From: Pseudomonas sp. MWU15-20650
Lineage (GTDB): Bacteria > Pseudomonadota > Gammaproteobacteria > Pseudomonadales > Pseudomonadaceae
DNA: 64,000 nucleotides
Direction of reading: 5' to 3'
Assembly: GCF_023242475.1 (NCBI RefSeq)
Contig: NZ_JALJFG010000012.1
Coordinates: 1 to 64,000, forward strand
Made by a program: the position numbers and the translations under genes. Positions 34,694 to 47,008 of this stretch are shown here, piece by piece; position 1 is the stretch's first letter, and each line of letters begins with the position of its first letter. The notes beneath the pieces are model-generated. The model was not told the origin of the DNA and did no database searches. It saw only the letters and a program-made list of their open reading frames with translations.

Positions 34694-36478
34694 ATGACTA
34701 CAGGCAGTGCTCTGTATATCCCGCCTTATAAGGCAGACGACCAGGATGTGGTCGTCGAACTCAATAACCGTTTTGGCCCTGACGCCTTCACCGCCCAGGC
34801 CACACGCACCGGTATGCCGGTGCTGTGGGTGGCGCGCGCCAAGCTCGTCGAAGTCCTGACGTTCCTGCGTAACCTGCCCAAGCCGTACGTCATGCTCTAT
34901 GACCTGCATGGCGTGGACGAGCGTCTGCGCACCAAGCGTCAGGGCCTGCCCAGCGGTGCCGATTTCACCGTGTTCTACCACTTGATGTCGCTGGAACGTA
35001 ACAGCGACGTGATGATCAAGGTCGCGCTGTCCGAAGGCGACCTGAGCATCCCGACCGTGACCGGTATCTGGCCGAACGCCAGCTGGTACGAGCGTGAAGT
35101 CTGGGACATGTTCGGGATCGACTTCCCAGGCCACCCGCACCTGACGCGCATCATGATGCCGCCGACCTGGGAAGGTCACCCGCTGCGCAAGGACTACCCT
35201 GCGCGCGCCACCGAATTCGACCCGTTCAGCCTGACCCTCGCCAAGCAGCAGCTTGAGGAAGAGGCCGCACGCTTCCGTCCGGAAGACTGGGGCATGAAGC
35301 GTTCCGGCACCAACGAGGACTACATGTTCCTCAACCTGGGCCCGAACCACCCTTCGGCTCACGGTGCTTTCCGTATCATCCTGCAGCTGGATGGCGAAGA
35401 AATCGTCGACTGCGTACCGGACATCGGCTACCACCACCGTGGTGCCGAAAAAATGGCCGAGCGCCAGTCGTGGCACAGCTTCATCCCGTACACCGACCGT
35501 ATCGACTACCTCGGCGGCGTGATGAACAACCTGCCGTACGTGCTGTCGGTCGAGAAGCTGGCCGGTATCAAGGTACCGGACCGCGTCGACACCATCCGCA
35601 TCATGATGGCCGAGTTCTTCCGTATCACCAGCCACCTGCTGTTCCTGGGTACCTATATCCAGGACGTTGGCGCCATGACCCCGGTGTTCTTTACCTTCAC
35701 CGACCGTCAGCGCGCCTACAAGGTCATCGAAGCCATCACCGGTTTCCGCCTGCACCCGGCCTGGTACCGCATCGGCGGTGTGGCGCACGACCTGCCGAAC
35801 GGCTGGGACCGCCTGGTCAAGGAATTCATCGACTGGATGCCCAAGCGCCTGGACGAGTACCAGAAGGCCGCCCTGGACAACAGCATTCTCAAAGGCCGTA
35901 CCATCGGCGTCGCCCAGTACAACACCAAAGAGGCCCTGGAATGGGGCGTCACCGGTGCTGGCCTGCGTTCGACCGGTTGCGATTTCGACCTGCGCAAGGC
36001 GCGCCCCTACTCCGGCTACGAGAACTTCGAATTCGAAGTCCCGCTGGCGGCCAATGGTGATGCCTACGACCGTTGCATCGTGCGCGTCGAAGAAATGCGC
36101 CAGAGCCTGAAGATCATCGAGCAGTGCATGCGCAACATGCCGGCCGGCCCGTACAAGGCGGATCACCCGCTGACCACGCCGCCGCCCAAAGAGCGCACGC
36201 TGCAGCACATCGAAACCCTGATCACTCACTTCCTGCAGGTTTCGTGGGGCCCGGTGATGCCGGCCAACGAATCCTTCCAGATGATCGAAGCGACCAAGGG
36301 TATCAACAGTTATTACCTGACGAGCGATGGCGGCACCATGAGCTACCGCACCCGGATTCGTACTCCAAGCTTTGCGCACTTGCAGCAGATCCCTTCGGTG
36401 ATCAAAGGCGAGATGGTCGCGGACTTGATTGCGTACCTGGGTAGTATCGATTTCGTTATGGCCGACGTGGACCGCTAA
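34694..36478 (+). CDS. nuoCD: NADH-quinone oxidoreductase fused subunits C/D
   Basis: Natural fusion of NuoC (about 1-190; [19 protein letters not shown]) and the 49-kDa NuoD (about 210-594; [30 protein letters not shown], ending [12 protein letters not shown]). NuoD forms the quinone-binding cavity with NuoB and descends from NiFe-hydrogenase large subunits but lacks the metal-binding cysteines. The fusion is usual for gammaproteobacteria such as Escherichia and Pseudomonas. Confidence 0.97.
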   Translation: MTTGSALYIPPYKADDQDVVVELNNRFGPDAFTAQATRTGMPVLWVARAKLVEVLTFLRNLPKPYVMLYDLHGVDERLRTKRQGLPSGADFTVFYHLMSLERNSDVMIKVALSEGDLSIPTVTGIWPNASWYEREVWDMFGIDFPGHPHLTRIMMPPTWEGHPLRKDYPARATEFDPFSLTLAKQQLEEEAARFRPEDWGMKRSGTNEDYMFLNLGPNHPSAHGAFRIILQLDGEEIVDCVPDIGYHHRGAEKMAERQSWHSFIPYTDRIDYLGGVMNNLPYVLSVEKLAGIKVPDRVDTIRIMMAEFFRITSHLLFLGTYIQDVGAMTPVFFTFTDRQRAYKVIEAITGFRLHPAWYRIGGVAHDLPNGWDRLVKEFIDWMPKRLDEYQKAALDNSILKGRTIGVAQYNTKEALEWGVTGAGLRSTGCDFDLRKARPYSGYENFEFEVPLAANGDAYDRCIVRVEEMRQSLKIIEQCMRNMPAGPYKADHPLTTPPPKERTLQHIETLITHFLQVSWGPVMPANESFQMIEATKGINSYYLTSDGGTMSYRTRIRTPSFAHLQQIPSVIKGEMVADLIAYLGSIDFVMADVDR

Positions 36479-36480
36479 GC

Positions 36481-36978
36481 ATGAACAGCACGCTTATCCA
36501 GACAGACCGTTTCACCTTGAGTGAAACCGAGCGCTCGGCCATCGAGCACGAGCTGCATCACTACGAAGACCCGCGCGCGGCGTCGATCGAAGCCTTGAAG
36601 ATCGTCCAGAAGGAACGTGGTTGGGTGCCGGACGGCGCCCTCTACGCCATCGGCGAGATCCTCGGCATCCCGGCCAGCGACGTTGAAGGCGTGGCCACGT
36701 TCTACAGCCAGATCTTCCGCCAGCCGGTCGGTCGCCACATCATTCGCGTGTGCGACAGCATGGTCTGCTACATCGGTGGCCACGAGTCCGTGGTCAGCGA
36801 GATCCAGAACAAGCTGGGCATTGGCCTGGGCCAAACCACCCCGGACGGCCGCTTCACGCTGCTGCCGGTGTGCTGCCTGGGCAACTGCGACAAGGCGCCG
36901 GCGTTGATGATCGACGACGACACATTCGGTGACGTGCAGCCTGCTGGCGTGACCCAATTGCTCGAGGGCTACCCATGA
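36481..36978 (+). CDS. nuoE: NADH-quinone oxidoreductase subunit E
   Basis: 24-kDa thioredoxin-like subunit (165 residues) with [2Fe-2S] cluster N1a. Ligands C91 and C96 ([12 protein letters not shown]) and C132 and C136 ([11 protein letters not shown]) are all present. Part of the NADH dehydrogenase module with NuoF and NuoG. It starts two bases after nuoCD and overlaps nuoF by four bases. Confidence 0.96.
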   Translation: MNSTLIQTDRFTLSETERSAIEHELHHYEDPRAASIEALKIVQKERGWVPDGALYAIGEILGIPASDVEGVATFYSQIFRQPVGRHIIRVCDSMVCYIGGHESVVSEIQNKLGIGLGQTTPDGRFTLLPVCCLGNCDKAPALMIDDDTFGDVQPAGVTQLLEGYP

Positions 36979-38330
36979 CCCTGACTTCCTTCGGCCCGGC
37001 CAACCGCATCAAGCGGTCGCCCGAAACCCACCCGCTGACCTGGCGCCTGCGTGACGATGCCGAGCCGGTATGGCTCGACGAGTACCAGGCCAAGAACGGT
37101 TACGCGGCTGCGCGCAAAGCCTTCGCCGACATGGCCCAGGACGATATCGTCCAGACCGTGAAAGACGCCGGCCTCAAAGGCCGCGGCGGTGCCGGCTTCC
37201 CCACTGGCGTGAAGTGGGGCCTGATGCCCAAAGACGAATCCATCAACATCCGCTACCTGCTGTGCAACGCGGATGAAATGGAGCCCAACACCTGGAAAGA
37301 CCGCATGCTGATGGAGCAACTGCCCCATCTGCTGATCGAAGGCATGCTGATCAGTGCCCGCGCGCTGAAAACCTACCGTGGCTACATCTTCCTGCGGGGT
37401 GAATACACCACCGCCGCCAAGCACCTCAACCGTGCCGTTGAAGAAGCCAAGGCCGCCGGCCTGTTGGGCAAGAACATCCTCGGTTCGGGCTTTGACTTCG
37501 AACTGTTCGTGCACACCGGCGCCGGGCGTTATATCTGCGGTGAAGAAACCGCACTGATCAACTCCCTCGAAGGCCGCCGCGCCAACCCGCGCTCCAAGCC
37601 GCCCTTCCCTGCCGCCGTTGGCGTGTGGGGCAAGCCGACGTGCGTGAACAACGTCGAGACCCTGTGCAACGTGCCGGCGATCATCGCCGACGGCGTGGAC
37701 TGGTACAAATCGTTGGCCCGCGAAGGCAGCGAAGACATGGGCACCAAGCTCATGGGCTTCTCCGGCAAGGTCAAGAACCCCGGCCTGTGGGAACTGCCGT
37801 TCGGCGTGACCGCACGCGAGCTGTTCGAGGACTACGCCGGCGGCATGCGTGACGGCTACACCCTCAAGGCCTGGCAGCCAGGCGGCGCCGGTACCGGCTT
37901 CCTGCTCCCCGAGCACCTCGACGCACAGATGTATGCCGGCGGCATCGGCAAGGTCGGCACCCGGATGGGGACCGGCCTGGCGATGGCGGTGGATAACACC
38001 GTGAACATGGTGTCCTTGCTGCGCAACATGGAGCAGTTCTTCGCCCGTGAATCGTGCGGCTTCTGCACCCCATGCCGTGACGGTTTGCCGTGGAGCGTCA
38101 AGCTGCTGATGGCCCTGGAAAACGGCGAAGGCCGCGAGGGTGATATCGAAACCCTGCTCGGCCTGGTCGGTTTCCTCGGCCCAGGCAAGACCTTCTGTGC
38201 TCACGCACCGGGCGCCGTGGAGCCATTGGGCAGCGCAATCAAATACTTCCGCTCGGAGTTCGAAGCCGGCATCGCGCCTACCAGCGCCGCCGTCACGCCT
38301 CTGGCAAGGCCGATCGTAGTCGGCGCGTAA
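36975..38330 (+). CDS. nuoF: NADH-quinone oxidoreductase subunit F
   Basis: 51-kDa subunit (451 residues) that binds NADH and FMN and holds [4Fe-4S] cluster N3. The FMN/NADH motif [16 protein letters not shown] lies near residue 70. Cluster ligands are C361, C364, C367 ([12 protein letters not shown]) and C408 (TFCAHAPG). ATG overlaps the nuoE stop. A 137-base gap with a hairpin follows before nuoG, the largest gap in the operon. Confidence 0.97.
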   Translation: MTLTSFGPANRIKRSPETHPLTWRLRDDAEPVWLDEYQAKNGYAAARKAFADMAQDDIVQTVKDAGLKGRGGAGFPTGVKWGLMPKDESINIRYLLCNADEMEPNTWKDRMLMEQLPHLLIEGMLISARALKTYRGYIFLRGEYTTAAKHLNRAVEEAKAAGLLGKNILGSGFDFELFVHTGAGRYICGEETALINSLEGRRANPRSKPPFPAAVGVWGKPTCVNNVETLCNVPAIIADGVDWYKSLAREGSEDMGTKLMGFSGKVKNPGLWELPFGVTARELFEDYAGGMRDGYTLKAWQPGGAGTGFLLPEHLDAQMYAGGIGKVGTRMGTGLAMAVDNTVNMVSLLRNMEQFFARESCGFCTPCRDGLPWSVKLLMALENGEGREGDIETLLGLVGFLGPGKTFCAHAPGAVEPLGSAIKYFRSEFEAGIAPTSAAVTPLARPIVVGA

Positions 38331-38335
38331 CGCTT

Positions 38336-38368
38336 AAAAAAGGCGAAGGGTCCGTGCCCTTCGCCTTA
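38336..38368 (+). terminator. Hairpin in the nuoF-nuoG gap, without T tract
   Basis: Perfect 11-base stem (AAGGCGAAGGG / CCCTTCGCCTT, 38340-38350 and 38357-38367) with loop TCCGTG, ten bases after nuoF. It lacks a T tract downstream, so it is more likely an mRNA processing or stability element or partial attenuator than a full terminator. Confidence 0.55.
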
Positions 38369-38467
38369 CTCATGTGCTGACGCCTTTATGGCTGTGTAGA
38401 TGCACATGAATAACAAGATTCCATTAGCCACGCCCGCTGACAACGGGCCAACGAAGAACTTTGAACC

Positions 38468-41182
38468 ATGGCCACTATCCACGTAGACGGCAAAGCGCTC
38501 GAAGTCGATGGGGCGGACAACCTGTTACAGGCGTGTCTGTCACTAGGCCTCGACATCCCTTATTTCTGCTGGCACCCCGCTCTCGGTAGCGTCGGTGCCT
38601 GTCGCCAGTGTGCGGTCAAGCAGTACACCGACGAAAACGACACCCGTGGTCGTATCGTCATGTCCTGCATGACCCCAGCCACCGACAACACCTGGATCTC
38701 CATCGACGATGAAGAATCCAAGGCGTTCCGCGCCAGTGTCGTCGAATGGCTGATGACCAACCACCCCCACGACTGCCCGGTCTGTGAGGAAGGCGGTCAC
38801 TGCCACCTGCAAGACATGACGGTGATGACCGGCCACAACGAGCGCCGCTATCGCTTCACCAAGCGCACCCACCAGAACCAGGACCTCGGCCCGTTCATTT
38901 CCCATGAGATGAACCGCTGCATCGCCTGCTACCGCTGCGTGCGCTTCTATAAAGACTACGCCGGCGGCACTGACCTGGGCGTATTCGGCGCCCACGACAA
39001 CGTGTACTTCGGTCGCGTTGAAGACGGTACCCTGGAAAGCGAGTTCTCCGGCAACCTCACCGAGGTCTGCCCGACCGGTGTGTTCACCGACAAGACCCAC
39101 TCCGAGCGCTACAACCGTAAGTGGGACATGCAGTTTGCACCGAGCATCTGCCATGGCTGCTCCAGCGGTTGCAACATCTCCCCGGGCGAGCGCTACGGTG
39201 AACTGCGTCGGATCGAAAACCGCTTCAACGGTTCGGTCAACCAGTACTTCCTGTGCGACCGTGGCCGTTTCGGCTATGGCTACGTCAACCGCGAAGACCG
39301 CCCACGCCAACCACTGCTGGCCGGTGGCGCCAAGCTGAGCACCGACGCAGCGCTGGATAAAGCCGCCGACCTGCTGCGCGGTCGCAACATCGTGGGTATC
39401 GGGTCGCCACGCGCCAGCCTCGAAAGCAACTACGCGTTGCGCGAACTGGTCGGTGCCGAGCACTTCTACTCCGGTATCGAAGCCGGTGAGCTGGAGCGCA
39501 TCCGCCTGGTCCTGCAAGTGCTGAACGACAGCCCGCTGCCCGTGCCGAACATGCGCGACATCGAAGACCACGATGCGATTTTCGTGCTCGGTGAAGACCT
39601 GACCCAGACCGCTGCGCGCATCGCCCTGTCCCTGCGCCAGTCGGTCAAAGGCAAGGCCGAAGAAATGGCCGACGCCATGCGTGTCCAGCCTTGGCTCGAC
39701 GCTGCGGTGAAAAACATCGGTCAGCACGCGCTGAACCCGCTGTTCATCGCCAGCCTGGCAGAAACCAAGCTCGACGACATCGCTGAAGAATGCGTACACG
39801 CAGCGCCCGACGACCTGGCCCGCATCGGCTTCGCCGTAGCCCACGCCATGGACGCCAGCGCCCCTGCCGTCGAAGGCCTGGACGCTGAAGCCGTTGAACT
39901 GGCCAAGCGTATTGCCGACGCGCTGCTGGCAGCCAAGCGTCCGCTGATCATTGCCGGCACCTCGTTGGGCTCCAAGGCATTGATCGAGGCCGCCGCCAAC
40001 ATCGCCAAGGCCCTGAAGCTGCGCGACAAGAACGGTTCCATCAGCCTGGTCGTGCCGGAAGCCAACAGCCTTGGCCTGGCCATGCTCGGTGGCGAGTCCC
40101 TGGACGCGGCCCTGCAAGCGGTGACCGACGGCAAGGCCGACGCCATCGTGGTACTGGAAAACGACCTGTACACCCGTACTGATGCCGCCAAGGTTGACGC
40201 CGCACTGAGCGCTGCCAAAGTCCTGATCGTCGCCGACCATCAGAAGACCGCCACCAGCGAACGTGCCAACCTGGTGCTGCCAGCCGCCACCTTCGCCGAA
40301 GGCGACGGTACCCTGGTCAGCCAGGAAGGCCGCGCCCAGCGCTTCTTCCAGGTGTTCGACCCGAAATACATGGACGCCAGCATCCTGGTTCACGAAGGCT
40401 GGCGCTGGCTGCATGCCCTGCGTGCGACCCTGTTGAACCAGCCGATCGACTGGACGCAACTGGACCATGTGACCGCAGCCACAGCCGCCAGCGCACCGCA
40501 GCTTGCCCGGATTGTCGACGCCGCACCGTCTGCCGCGTTCCGCATCAAGGGCTTGAAACTGGCGCGTGAGCCGCTGCGTTACTCCGGCCGTACCGCCATG
40601 CGCGCCGACATCAGCGTGCACGAGCCGCGTACTCCGCAAGACAACGACACCGCGTTCGCCTTCTCCATGGAAGGTTACTCGGGTTCGGTCGAGCCACGTC
40701 AGCAGGTGCCATTTGCCTGGTCGCCGGGCTGGAACTCGCCGCAGGCCTGGAACAAGTTCCAGGACGAAGTCGGTGGTCATATCCGCGCTGGCGACCCGGG
40801 CACCCGCCTGATCGAACCCCAGGGCGATTCGCTGAACTGGTTCGCCGCGGTACCGCGTCCATTCAACCCGGCCCAGGGCACCTGGCAGGTCGTGCCGTTC
40901 TTCCACCTGTTCGGCAGCGAAGAGACCTCTTCCAAAGCCGCTCCGGTTCAAGAGCGCATCCCGGCCGCCTACGTGTCCGTCGCCAAGTCCGAAGCCGACC
41001 GCCTGGGCGTCAACGACGGCGCCCTGCTCAGCTTGAATGTTGCCGGCAAGACCCTGCGTCTGCCACTGCGCATCAACGAAGAACTGGGTGCGGGCCTGGT
41101 TGCACTGCCTAAGGGCCTCGCCGGTATTCCACCTGCGATCTTTGGCCAAACCGTTGACGGTCTGCAGGAGGCAGCGCAATGA
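38468..41182 (+). CDS. nuoG: NADH-quinone oxidoreductase subunit G
   Basis: Largest peripheral subunit (904 residues). The N-terminal 240 residues hold ferredoxin-like and His/Cys clusters: [13 protein letters not shown] (N1b), [14 protein letters not shown] (N5), [13 protein letters not shown] (N4), and [10 protein letters not shown] for the extra cluster N7 found in some bacteria. The rest is a molybdopterin-oxidoreductase-like domain without the cofactor. It overlaps nuoH by four bases. Confidence 0.96.
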   Translation: MATIHVDGKALEVDGADNLLQACLSLGLDIPYFCWHPALGSVGACRQCAVKQYTDENDTRGRIVMSCMTPATDNTWISIDDEESKAFRASVVEWLMTNHPHDCPVCEEGGHCHLQDMTVMTGHNERRYRFTKRTHQNQDLGPFISHEMNRCIACYRCVRFYKDYAGGTDLGVFGAHDNVYFGRVEDGTLESEFSGNLTEVCPTGVFTDKTHSERYNRKWDMQFAPSICHGCSSGCNISPGERYGELRRIENRFNGSVNQYFLCDRGRFGYGYVNREDRPRQPLLAGGAKLSTDAALDKAADLLRGRNIVGIGSPRASLESNYALRELVGAEHFYSGIEAGELERIRLVLQVLNDSPLPVPNMRDIEDHDAIFVLGEDLTQTAARIALSLRQSVKGKAEEMADAMRVQPWLDAAVKNIGQHALNPLFIASLAETKLDDIAEECVHAAPDDLARIGFAVAHAMDASAPAVEGLDAEAVELAKRIADALLAAKRPLIIAGTSLGSKALIEAAANIAKALKLRDKNGSISLVVPEANSLGLAMLGGESLDAALQAVTDGKADAIVVLENDLYTRTDAAKVDAALSAAKVLIVADHQKTATSERANLVLPAATFAEGDGTLVSQEGRAQRFFQVFDPKYMDASILVHEGWRWLHALRATLLNQPIDWTQLDHVTAATAASAPQLARIVDAAPSAAFRIKGLKLAREPLRYSGRTAMRADISVHEPRTPQDNDTAFAFSMEGYSGSVEPRQQVPFAWSPGWNSPQAWNKFQDEVGGHIRAGDPGTRLIEPQGDSLNWFAAVPRPFNPAQGTWQVVPFFHLFGSEETSSKAAPVQERIPAAYVSVAKSEADRLGVNDGALLSLNVAGKTLRLPLRINEELGAGLVALPKGLAGIPPAIFGQTVDGLQEAAQ

Positions 41183-42186
41183 CCTGGTTCACCCCTGAAG
41201 TGATCGACGTGATCATCTCGGTCGTCAAGGCCATCGTGATCCTGTTGGCCGTGGTCGTCGCGGGCGCCCTGCTCAGCTTCGTCGAACGTCGCCTGCTGGG
41301 CTGGTGGCAGGACCGTTACGGTCCGAACCGCGTTGGCCCGTTCGGCATGTTCCAGATCGCGGCCGACATGCTGAAAATGTTCTTCAAGGAAGACTGGACC
41401 CCGCCGTTTGCCGACAAGGTGATCTTCACCCTGGCACCGGTCGTGGCCATGAGCGCCTTGCTGATCGCCTTCGCGATCATCCCGATCACCCCGACCTGGG
41501 GCGTGGCGGACCTGAACATCGGCTTGCTGTTCTTCTTCGCCATGGCCGGTCTGTCGGTCTATGCGGTGCTGTTCGCCGGTTGGTCGAGCAACAACAAGTT
41601 CGCCCTGCTGGGCAGCTTGCGCGCCTCGGCCCAGACCGTGTCCTACGAAGTGTTCATGGGCCTGGCGCTGATGGGCATCGTGGTGCAGGTCGGCTCGTTC
41701 AACATGCGCGACATCGTCGAGTACCAGGCGCAGAACCTGTGGTTCATCATTCCGCAGTTCTTTGGCTTCTGCACCTTCTTCATCGCTGGCGTCGCCGTGA
41801 CTCACCGTCACCCGTTCGACCAGCCGGAAGCGGAACAGGAACTGGCCGACGGTTACCACATCGAATACGCCGGCATGAAATGGGGCATGTTCTTCGTCGG
41901 TGAGTACATCGGCATCATCTTGATCTCGGCCCTGCTGGTCACGCTGTTCTTCGGCGGCTGGCACGGTCCGTTCAACATCCTGCCGCAACTGGCTTTCTTC
42001 TGGTTCTTCTTGAAGACCGCGTTCTTCATCATGCTGTTCATCCTGCTGCGCGCGTCCATCCCGCGTCCACGGTACGACCAGGTGATGGATTTCAGCTGGA
42101 GATTCTGCCTGCCGCTGACCCTGATCAATTTGCTGGTGACGGCTGCCGTTGTGTTGTTGAACACGCCAGCCGGCGCGGTTCAGTGA
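41179..42186 (+). CDS. nuoH: NADH-quinone oxidoreductase subunit H
   Basis: Membrane subunit (335 residues, eight helices) connecting the quinone chamber to the proton channels. [19 protein letters not shown] and the acidic loop [19 protein letters not shown] are diagnostic. ATG overlaps the nuoG stop. Confidence 0.97.
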   Translation: MTWFTPEVIDVIISVVKAIVILLAVVVAGALLSFVERRLLGWWQDRYGPNRVGPFGMFQIAADMLKMFFKEDWTPPFADKVIFTLAPVVAMSALLIAFAIIPITPTWGVADLNIGLLFFFAMAGLSVYAVLFAGWSSNNKFALLGSLRASAQTVSYEVFMGLALMGIVVQVGSFNMRDIVEYQAQNLWFIIPQFFGFCTFFIAGVAVTHRHPFDQPEAEQELADGYHIEYAGMKWGMFFVGEYIGIILISALLVTLFFGGWHGPFNILPQLAFFWFFLKTAFFIMLFILLRASIPRPRYDQVMDFSWRFCLPLTLINLLVTAAVVLLNTPAGAVQ

Positions 42187-42197
42187 GGATTTGACCC

Positions 42198-42746
42198 ATG
42201 TTCAAATATATTGGCGACATCGTTAAGGGTACCGGTACCCAATTGCGAAGCCTGGTGATGGTGTTCGGTCACGGCTTTCGCAAACGCGACACCCTGCAAT
42301 ACCCGGAAGAAGCGGTGTACCTGCCGCCGCGTTATCGTGGCCGCATCGTCCTGACCCGCGACCCCGACGGCGAAGAGCGTTGCGTAGCCTGCAACCTGTG
42401 CGCCGTGGCGTGCCCGGTGGGTTGCATCTCCCTGCAGAAAGCTGAAACCGAAGACGGTCGCTGGTACCCGGACTTCTTCCGCATCAACTTCTCGCGCTGC
42501 ATTTTCTGCGGCCTCTGCGAGGAAGCTTGCCCGACCACCGCGATCCAGCTCACGCCGGATTTCGAGATGGCCGAGTTCAAACGTCAGGACCTGGTGTACG
42601 AGAAAGAAGATCTGTTGATTTCCGGTCCCGGTAAAAACCCTGATTACAACTTCTATCGTGTTGCAGGTATGGCCGTTGCCGGTAAGCCAAAAGGCGCCGC
42701 ACAAAACGAAGCCGAGCCGATCAACGTGAAGAGCTTGCTGCCTTAA
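42198..42746 (+). CDS. nuoI: NADH-quinone oxidoreductase subunit I
   Basis: TYKY-type subunit (182 residues) with two [4Fe-4S] clusters, N6a and N6b, bound by [15 protein letters not shown] (first Cys C63) and [15 protein letters not shown]. Passes electrons from NuoG to cluster N2 in NuoB. GAGGA lies eight bases before ATG. Confidence 0.97.
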   Translation: MFKYIGDIVKGTGTQLRSLVMVFGHGFRKRDTLQYPEEAVYLPPRYRGRIVLTRDPDGEERCVACNLCAVACPVGCISLQKAETEDGRWYPDFFRINFSRCIFCGLCEEACPTTAIQLTPDFEMAEFKRQDLVYEKEDLLISGPGKNPDYNFYRVAGMAVAGKPKGAAQNEAEPINVKSLLP

Positions 42747-42755
42747 GGAAGAAAG

Positions 42756-43259
42756 ATGGAATTCGCTTTCTATTTCGCATCGGGTATTGCAGTGGTCTCC
42801 ACGCTTCGCGTGATTACCAACACTAACCCCGTGCACGCCCTGCTCTACCTGATCATTTCGCTGATCGCCGTGGCCATGACCTTTTTCAGCCTCGGCGCAC
42901 CGTTTGCCGGTGTCCTGGAAGTGATCGCCTACGCTGGCGCCATCATGGTGCTGTTCGTGTTTGTGGTGATGATGCTCAACCTGGGGCCGGCTTCGGTCGC
43001 CCAGGAGCGCGTCTGGCTCAAGCCCGGCATCTGGCTCGGCCCGGTTGTCCTCGCAGCCCTGCTGCTGGGTGAACTGCTGTATGTGCTGTTCGCTCACCAG
43101 AGCGGCCAGGCCATCGGCCACACCACCGTGGACGCGAAAGCCGTGGGCGTGAGCCTCTTCGGCCCGTACCTGCTGGTGGTCGAACTGGCTTCGATGCTGC
43201 TGCTCGCCGCAGCCATCACCGCCTTCCACTTGGGCCGCAACGAAGCCAAGGAGCAATGA
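42756..43259 (+). CDS. nuoJ: NADH-quinone oxidoreductase subunit J
   Basis: Membrane subunit (167 residues, five helices). [18 protein letters not shown] (near residue 25) and [19 protein letters not shown] are typical. The YAGAIMVLF segment includes the pi-bulge helix important for coupling. Ten bases after nuoI. Confidence 0.95.
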   Translation: MEFAFYFASGIAVVSTLRVITNTNPVHALLYLIISLIAVAMTFFSLGAPFAGVLEVIAYAGAIMVLFVFVVMMLNLGPASVAQERVWLKPGIWLGPVVLAALLLGELLYVLFAHQSGQAIGHTTVDAKAVGVSLFGPYLLVVELASMLLLAAAITAFHLGRNEAKEQ

Positions 43260-43261
43260 CG

Positions 43262-43570
43262 ATGCCTGCTATCCCCTTGGAGCATGGTCTGGCGGTCGCC
43301 GGCATCCTGTTCTGCCTTGGCCTGGTCGGCCTGATGGTCCGCCGTAACATTCTGTTCGTGTTGATGAGCCTGGAAATCATGATGAACGCCGCTGCACTGG
43401 CGTTCATCGTTGCGGGTGCACGTTGGGGCCAGCCGGATGGACAAGTCATGTTCATCCTGGTGATCAGCCTGGCAGCCGCCGAGGCCAGTATTGGCCTGGC
43501 GATCCTGTTGCAACTGTATCGTCGCTTCCACACGCTTGATATCGACGCTGCCAGTGAGATGCGCGGATGA
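43262..43570 (+). CDS. nuoK: NADH-quinone oxidoreductase subunit K
   Basis: MrpC-like membrane subunit (102 residues, three helices) with conserved glutamates in [12 protein letters not shown] and [12 protein letters not shown] take the ATG at 43262, eight bases after AAGGAG; the ATG at 43256 overlaps the nuoJ stop but is too close to that site. Confidence 0.95.
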   Translation: MPAIPLEHGLAVAGILFCLGLVGLMVRRNILFVLMSLEIMMNAAALAFIVAGARWGQPDGQVMFILVISLAAAEASIGLAILLQLYRRFHTLDIDAASEMRG

Positions 43571-45420
43571 ACATGATCTTTCTGACTTTCGTATTTCCCC
43601 TGATCGGTTTCCTGCTGCTGTCGTTCTCTCGTGGACGCTGGTCGGAAAACCTTTCTGCCCTGGTGGGTGTGGGTTCCATTGGCCTGTCGGCGATTGTCGC
43701 CGCCTATGTCATCTGGCAATTCAACGTGGCACCGCCGGAAGGCGGCCACTACACCCTGGTGCTGTGGCAATGGATGTCGGTGGAGGGCTTCAAGCCCAAC
43801 TTCGCCCTCTACGTCGACGGCCTGTCGATCACCATGCTCGGCGTGGTGGTCGGCGTGGGCTTCCTGATCCACCTGTTCGCGTCCTGGTACATGCGCGGTG
43901 AAGCCGGTTACTCGCGCTTCTTCTCGTACACCAACCTGTTTATCGCCAGCATGCTGTTCCTGGTGCTCGGCGATAACCTGTTGTTCCTGTACTTCGGCTG
44001 GGAAGGCGTGGGCCTGTGCTCGTACCTGCTGATCGGTTTCTACTACAGCAACCGCAACAACGGTAACGCGGCACTCAAAGCCTTTATCGTCACCCGTATC
44101 GGCGACGTGTTCATGGCGATCGGCCTGTTCATCCTGTTCCAACAGGTGGGCACGCTGAACATCCAGGAACTGCTGGTGCTGGCACCGCAGAAATTCCAGG
44201 TCGGCGACTTCTGGATCACCCTGGCCACCCTGATGCTGCTGGGTGGCGCCGTGGGTAAATCCGCGCAACTGCCACTGCAAACCTGGCTGGCGGACGCAAT
44301 GGCCGGCCCGACCCCGGTTTCGGCACTGATCCACGCCGCAACCATGGTGACCGCCGGTGTCTACCTGATCGCCCGTACCCACGGCCTGTTCACCCTGGCG
44401 CCGGAAATCCTGCACCTGGTGGGCCTGGTCGGCGGCGTGACCCTGGTGCTGGCCGGCTTCGCGGCCCTGGTGCAAACCGACATCAAGCGTATCCTCGCCT
44501 ACTCGACCATGAGCCAGATCGGCTACATGTTCCTGGCCCTGGGCGTCGGCGCCTGGGACGCGGCGATCTTCCACCTGATGACCCACGCCTTCTTCAAGGC
44601 CCTGTTGTTCCTGGCTTCCGGTGCGGTGATCGTTGCCTGCCACCACGAGCAGAACATCTTCAAGATGGGTGGCCTGTGGAAGAAACTGCCGTTGGCCTAC
44701 GCCAGCTTCATCGTCGGGGGTGCCGCCCTGGCTGCCCTGCCGCTGGTCACCGCCGGCTTCTACTCCAAGGACGAAATCCTCTGGGAAGCCTTCGCCAGCG
44801 GTAACCAGAACCTGCTCTACGCGGGCCTGGTGGGTGCATTCATGACCTCGCTGTACACCTTCCGCCTGATCTTCATCACCTTCCACGGTGAAGCCAAGAC
44901 CGAAGCACACGCAGGCCATGGCATCTCCCACTGGTTGCCATTGTCGGTGCTGATCATCCTGTCGACCTTCATCGGCGCCATGATCACTCCGCCTCTGCAC
45001 GGTGTACTGCCACAAAGCGTCGGCCATGCCGGCGGCGAAGCCAAGCACAGCCTGGAACTCGCCTCGGGTGCCATTGCCATCGCCGGTATCCTGCTGGCGG
45101 CCTTGCTGTTTCTCGGTAAGCGTCGCTTCGTCACCGCCGTTGCCAACAGTGGCATTGGCCGCTTCCTTTCGGCCTGGTGGTTCGCCGCCTGGGGCTTCGA
45201 CTGGATCTACGACAAACTGTTCGTCAAGCCTTACCTTGCGATCAGCCATGTACTGCGCAAAGACCCGCTCGACCAGACCATCGGTTTGATCCCGCGTGCA
45301 GCCAAAGGCGGTCACACCGCCCTGAGCCGCAGCGAGACTGGCCAATTGCGTTGGTATGCAGCCTCCATGGCGGCCGGTGCCGTGCTGGTGATCGGCGCCA
45401 TCGTGGTGGTAGCGGTCTGA
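43567..45420 (+). CDS. nuoL: NADH-quinone oxidoreductase subunit L
   Basis: Largest antiporter-like proton-pumping subunit (617 residues, about 16 helices with a long lateral helix at the C-terminus). [17 protein letters not shown] and the [20 protein letters not shown] proton channel segment are characteristic. Overlaps nuoK by four bases. A 48-base gap precedes nuoM. Confidence 0.97.
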   Translation: MNMIFLTFVFPLIGFLLLSFSRGRWSENLSALVGVGSIGLSAIVAAYVIWQFNVAPPEGGHYTLVLWQWMSVEGFKPNFALYVDGLSITMLGVVVGVGFLIHLFASWYMRGEAGYSRFFSYTNLFIASMLFLVLGDNLLFLYFGWEGVGLCSYLLIGFYYSNRNNGNAALKAFIVTRIGDVFMAIGLFILFQQVGTLNIQELLVLAPQKFQVGDFWITLATLMLLGGAVGKSAQLPLQTWLADAMAGPTPVSALIHAATMVTAGVYLIARTHGLFTLAPEILHLVGLVGGVTLVLAGFAALVQTDIKRILAYSTMSQIGYMFLALGVGAWDAAIFHLMTHAFFKALLFLASGAVIVACHHEQNIFKMGGLWKKLPLAYASFIVGGAALAALPLVTAGFYSKDEILWEAFASGNQNLLYAGLVGAFMTSLYTFRLIFITFHGEAKTEAHAGHGISHWLPLSVLIILSTFIGAMITPPLHGVLPQSVGHAGGEAKHSLELASGAIAIAGILLAALLFLGKRRFVTAVANSGIGRFLSAWWFAAWGFDWIYDKLFVKPYLAISHVLRKDPLDQTIGLIPRAAKGGHTALSRSETGQLRWYAASMAAGAVLVIGAIVVVAV

Positions 45421-45468
45421 TATGAACCTTGCGAACTGTACGAACCTGCGAAAGGAAACGAGCCCGTC

Positions 45469-47001
45469 ATGATTCTGCCCTGGCTAATCCTGATCCCCTT
45501 TATCGGCGGCCTGCTCTGCTGGATGGGTGAACGCTTCGGCGCCACCCTCCCCCGCTGGATCGCGTTGCTGACCATGTCCCTGGAACTCGCTCTCGGCCTC
45601 TGGCTGTGGGCCCATGGTGACTATTCATTCGCTCCGGCACCGGGTGTCGATCCAACCTTCGCGCTTGAGTTCAAGCACGTGTGGATCCAGCGCTTCGGCA
45701 TCAACGTGCATCTGGCCCTCGACGGCCTGTCGCTGTTGATGATCCTGCTGACCGGCCTGCTGGGTATCCTCTCGGTACTCTGCTCCTGGAAAGAGATCCA
45801 GCGTCACGTGGGCTTCTTCCACCTGAACCTGATGTGGATCCTGGGCGGCGTCGTCGGCGTGTTCCTCGCCCTCGACCTGTTCATGTTCTTCTTCTTCTGG
45901 GAAATGATGCTGGTGCCGATGTACTTCCTCATCGCGCTCTGGGGTCACAGCTCTTCGGACGGCAAGAAAACCCGGATCTACGCGGCGACCAAGTTCTTCA
46001 TCTTCACCCAGGCTTCCGGCCTGATCATGTTGGTGGCGATCCTGGGCCTGGTACTGGTCAACTTCAACAACACCGGCGTGATTACCTTCAACTACGCCGA
46101 CCTGTTGAAGACCAAGATGTCCCTGACCACCGAGTACATCCTGATGCTGGGCTTCTTCATCGCGTTCGCGGTGAAGCTGCCGGTGGTGCCGTTCCACTCC
46201 TGGCTGCCTGACGCTCACGCCCAGGCACCGACCGCAGGTTCCGTGGACCTGGCCGGTATCCTCTTGAAGACAGCGGCCTACGGCCTGTTGCGCTTCGCCC
46301 TGCCGCTGTTCCCGAACGCCTCGGCCGAGTTCGCGCCGATCGCCATGACCCTCGGCCTGATCGGGATCTTCTACGGTGCGTTCCTCGCCTTCGCGCAAAC
46401 CGACATCAAGCGTCTGATTGCCTTCTCGTCCGTTTCCCACATGGGCTTCGTACTGATCGGCATCTACTCCGGCAGCCAGCTGGCGCTGCAGGGCGCGGTG
46501 ATCCAGATGTTGGCCCACGGTGTTTCGGCCGCTGCCCTCTTTATCCTGAGTGGCCAGCTGTACGAGCGCCTGCACACCCGTGACATGCGTGAAATGGGTG
46601 GCGTGTGGTCGCGCATCGCCTACCTGCCGGCAATCAGCCTGTTCTTCGCCGCCGCGTCCCTGGGCTTGCCAGGCACCGGTAACTTCATCGGCGAGTTCCT
46701 GATCCTGATGGGTTCGTTCGTGCACACGCCATGGATCAGCGCCATCGCTACCTCCGGCCTGGTGTTCGGTTCGGTCTACTCGCTGATCATGATCCACCGC
46801 GCGTACTTCGGCCCGGCCAAGTCCGACACCGTGCTGCACGGGATGGATGCTCGCGAACTGATCATGGTGCTCGGCCTTGCAGTACTGCTGATCTACATCG
46901 GCGTGTACCCGCAACCGTTCCTGGACACTTCTGCCGCAACGATGCATGGCGTGCAGCAGTGGTTCGGCACCGCCTTCACTCAACTCGCTTCGGCCCGGTA
47001 A
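45469..47001 (+). CDS. nuoM: NADH-quinone oxidoreductase subunit M
   Basis: Second antiporter-like proton pump (510 residues, 14 helices). [19 protein letters not shown] carries the key glutamate, and [20 protein letters not shown] is the conserved channel helix. Start follows AAAGGA at rather long distance. Seven bases separate it from nuoN. Confidence 0.97.
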   Translation: MILPWLILIPFIGGLLCWMGERFGATLPRWIALLTMSLELALGLWLWAHGDYSFAPAPGVDPTFALEFKHVWIQRFGINVHLALDGLSLLMILLTGLLGILSVLCSWKEIQRHVGFFHLNLMWILGGVVGVFLALDLFMFFFFWEMMLVPMYFLIALWGHSSSDGKKTRIYAATKFFIFTQASGLIMLVAILGLVLVNFNNTGVITFNYADLLKTKMSLTTEYILMLGFFIAFAVKLPVVPFHSWLPDAHAQAPTAGSVDLAGILLKTAAYGLLRFALPLFPNASAEFAPIAMTLGLIGIFYGAFLAFAQTDIKRLIAFSSVSHMGFVLIGIYSGSQLALQGAVIQMLAHGVSAAALFILSGQLYERLHTRDMREMGGVWSRIAYLPAISLFFAAASLGLPGTGNFIGEFLILMGSFVHTPWISAIATSGLVFGSVYSLIMIHRAYFGPAKSDTVLHGMDARELIMVLGLAVLLIYIGVYPQPFLDTSAATMHGVQQWFGTAFTQLASAR

Positions 47002-47008
47002 GAGCGCT

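Noticed and set aside
34223..36379. 718-codon minus-strand frame opposite nuoB and nuoCD
   Set aside because: It crosses two genuine genes with complete functional motifs; composition is typical of antisense frames.
38543..41179. Very long minus-strand open frame (878 codons) opposite nuoG
   Set aside because: Shadow of nuoG; low-complexity Val/Gly/His/Gln composition and no family similarity.
43216..45345. 709-codon minus-strand frame opposite nuoK and nuoL
   Set aside because: Gln/Asp/His-rich antisense of membrane protein genes, no domain.
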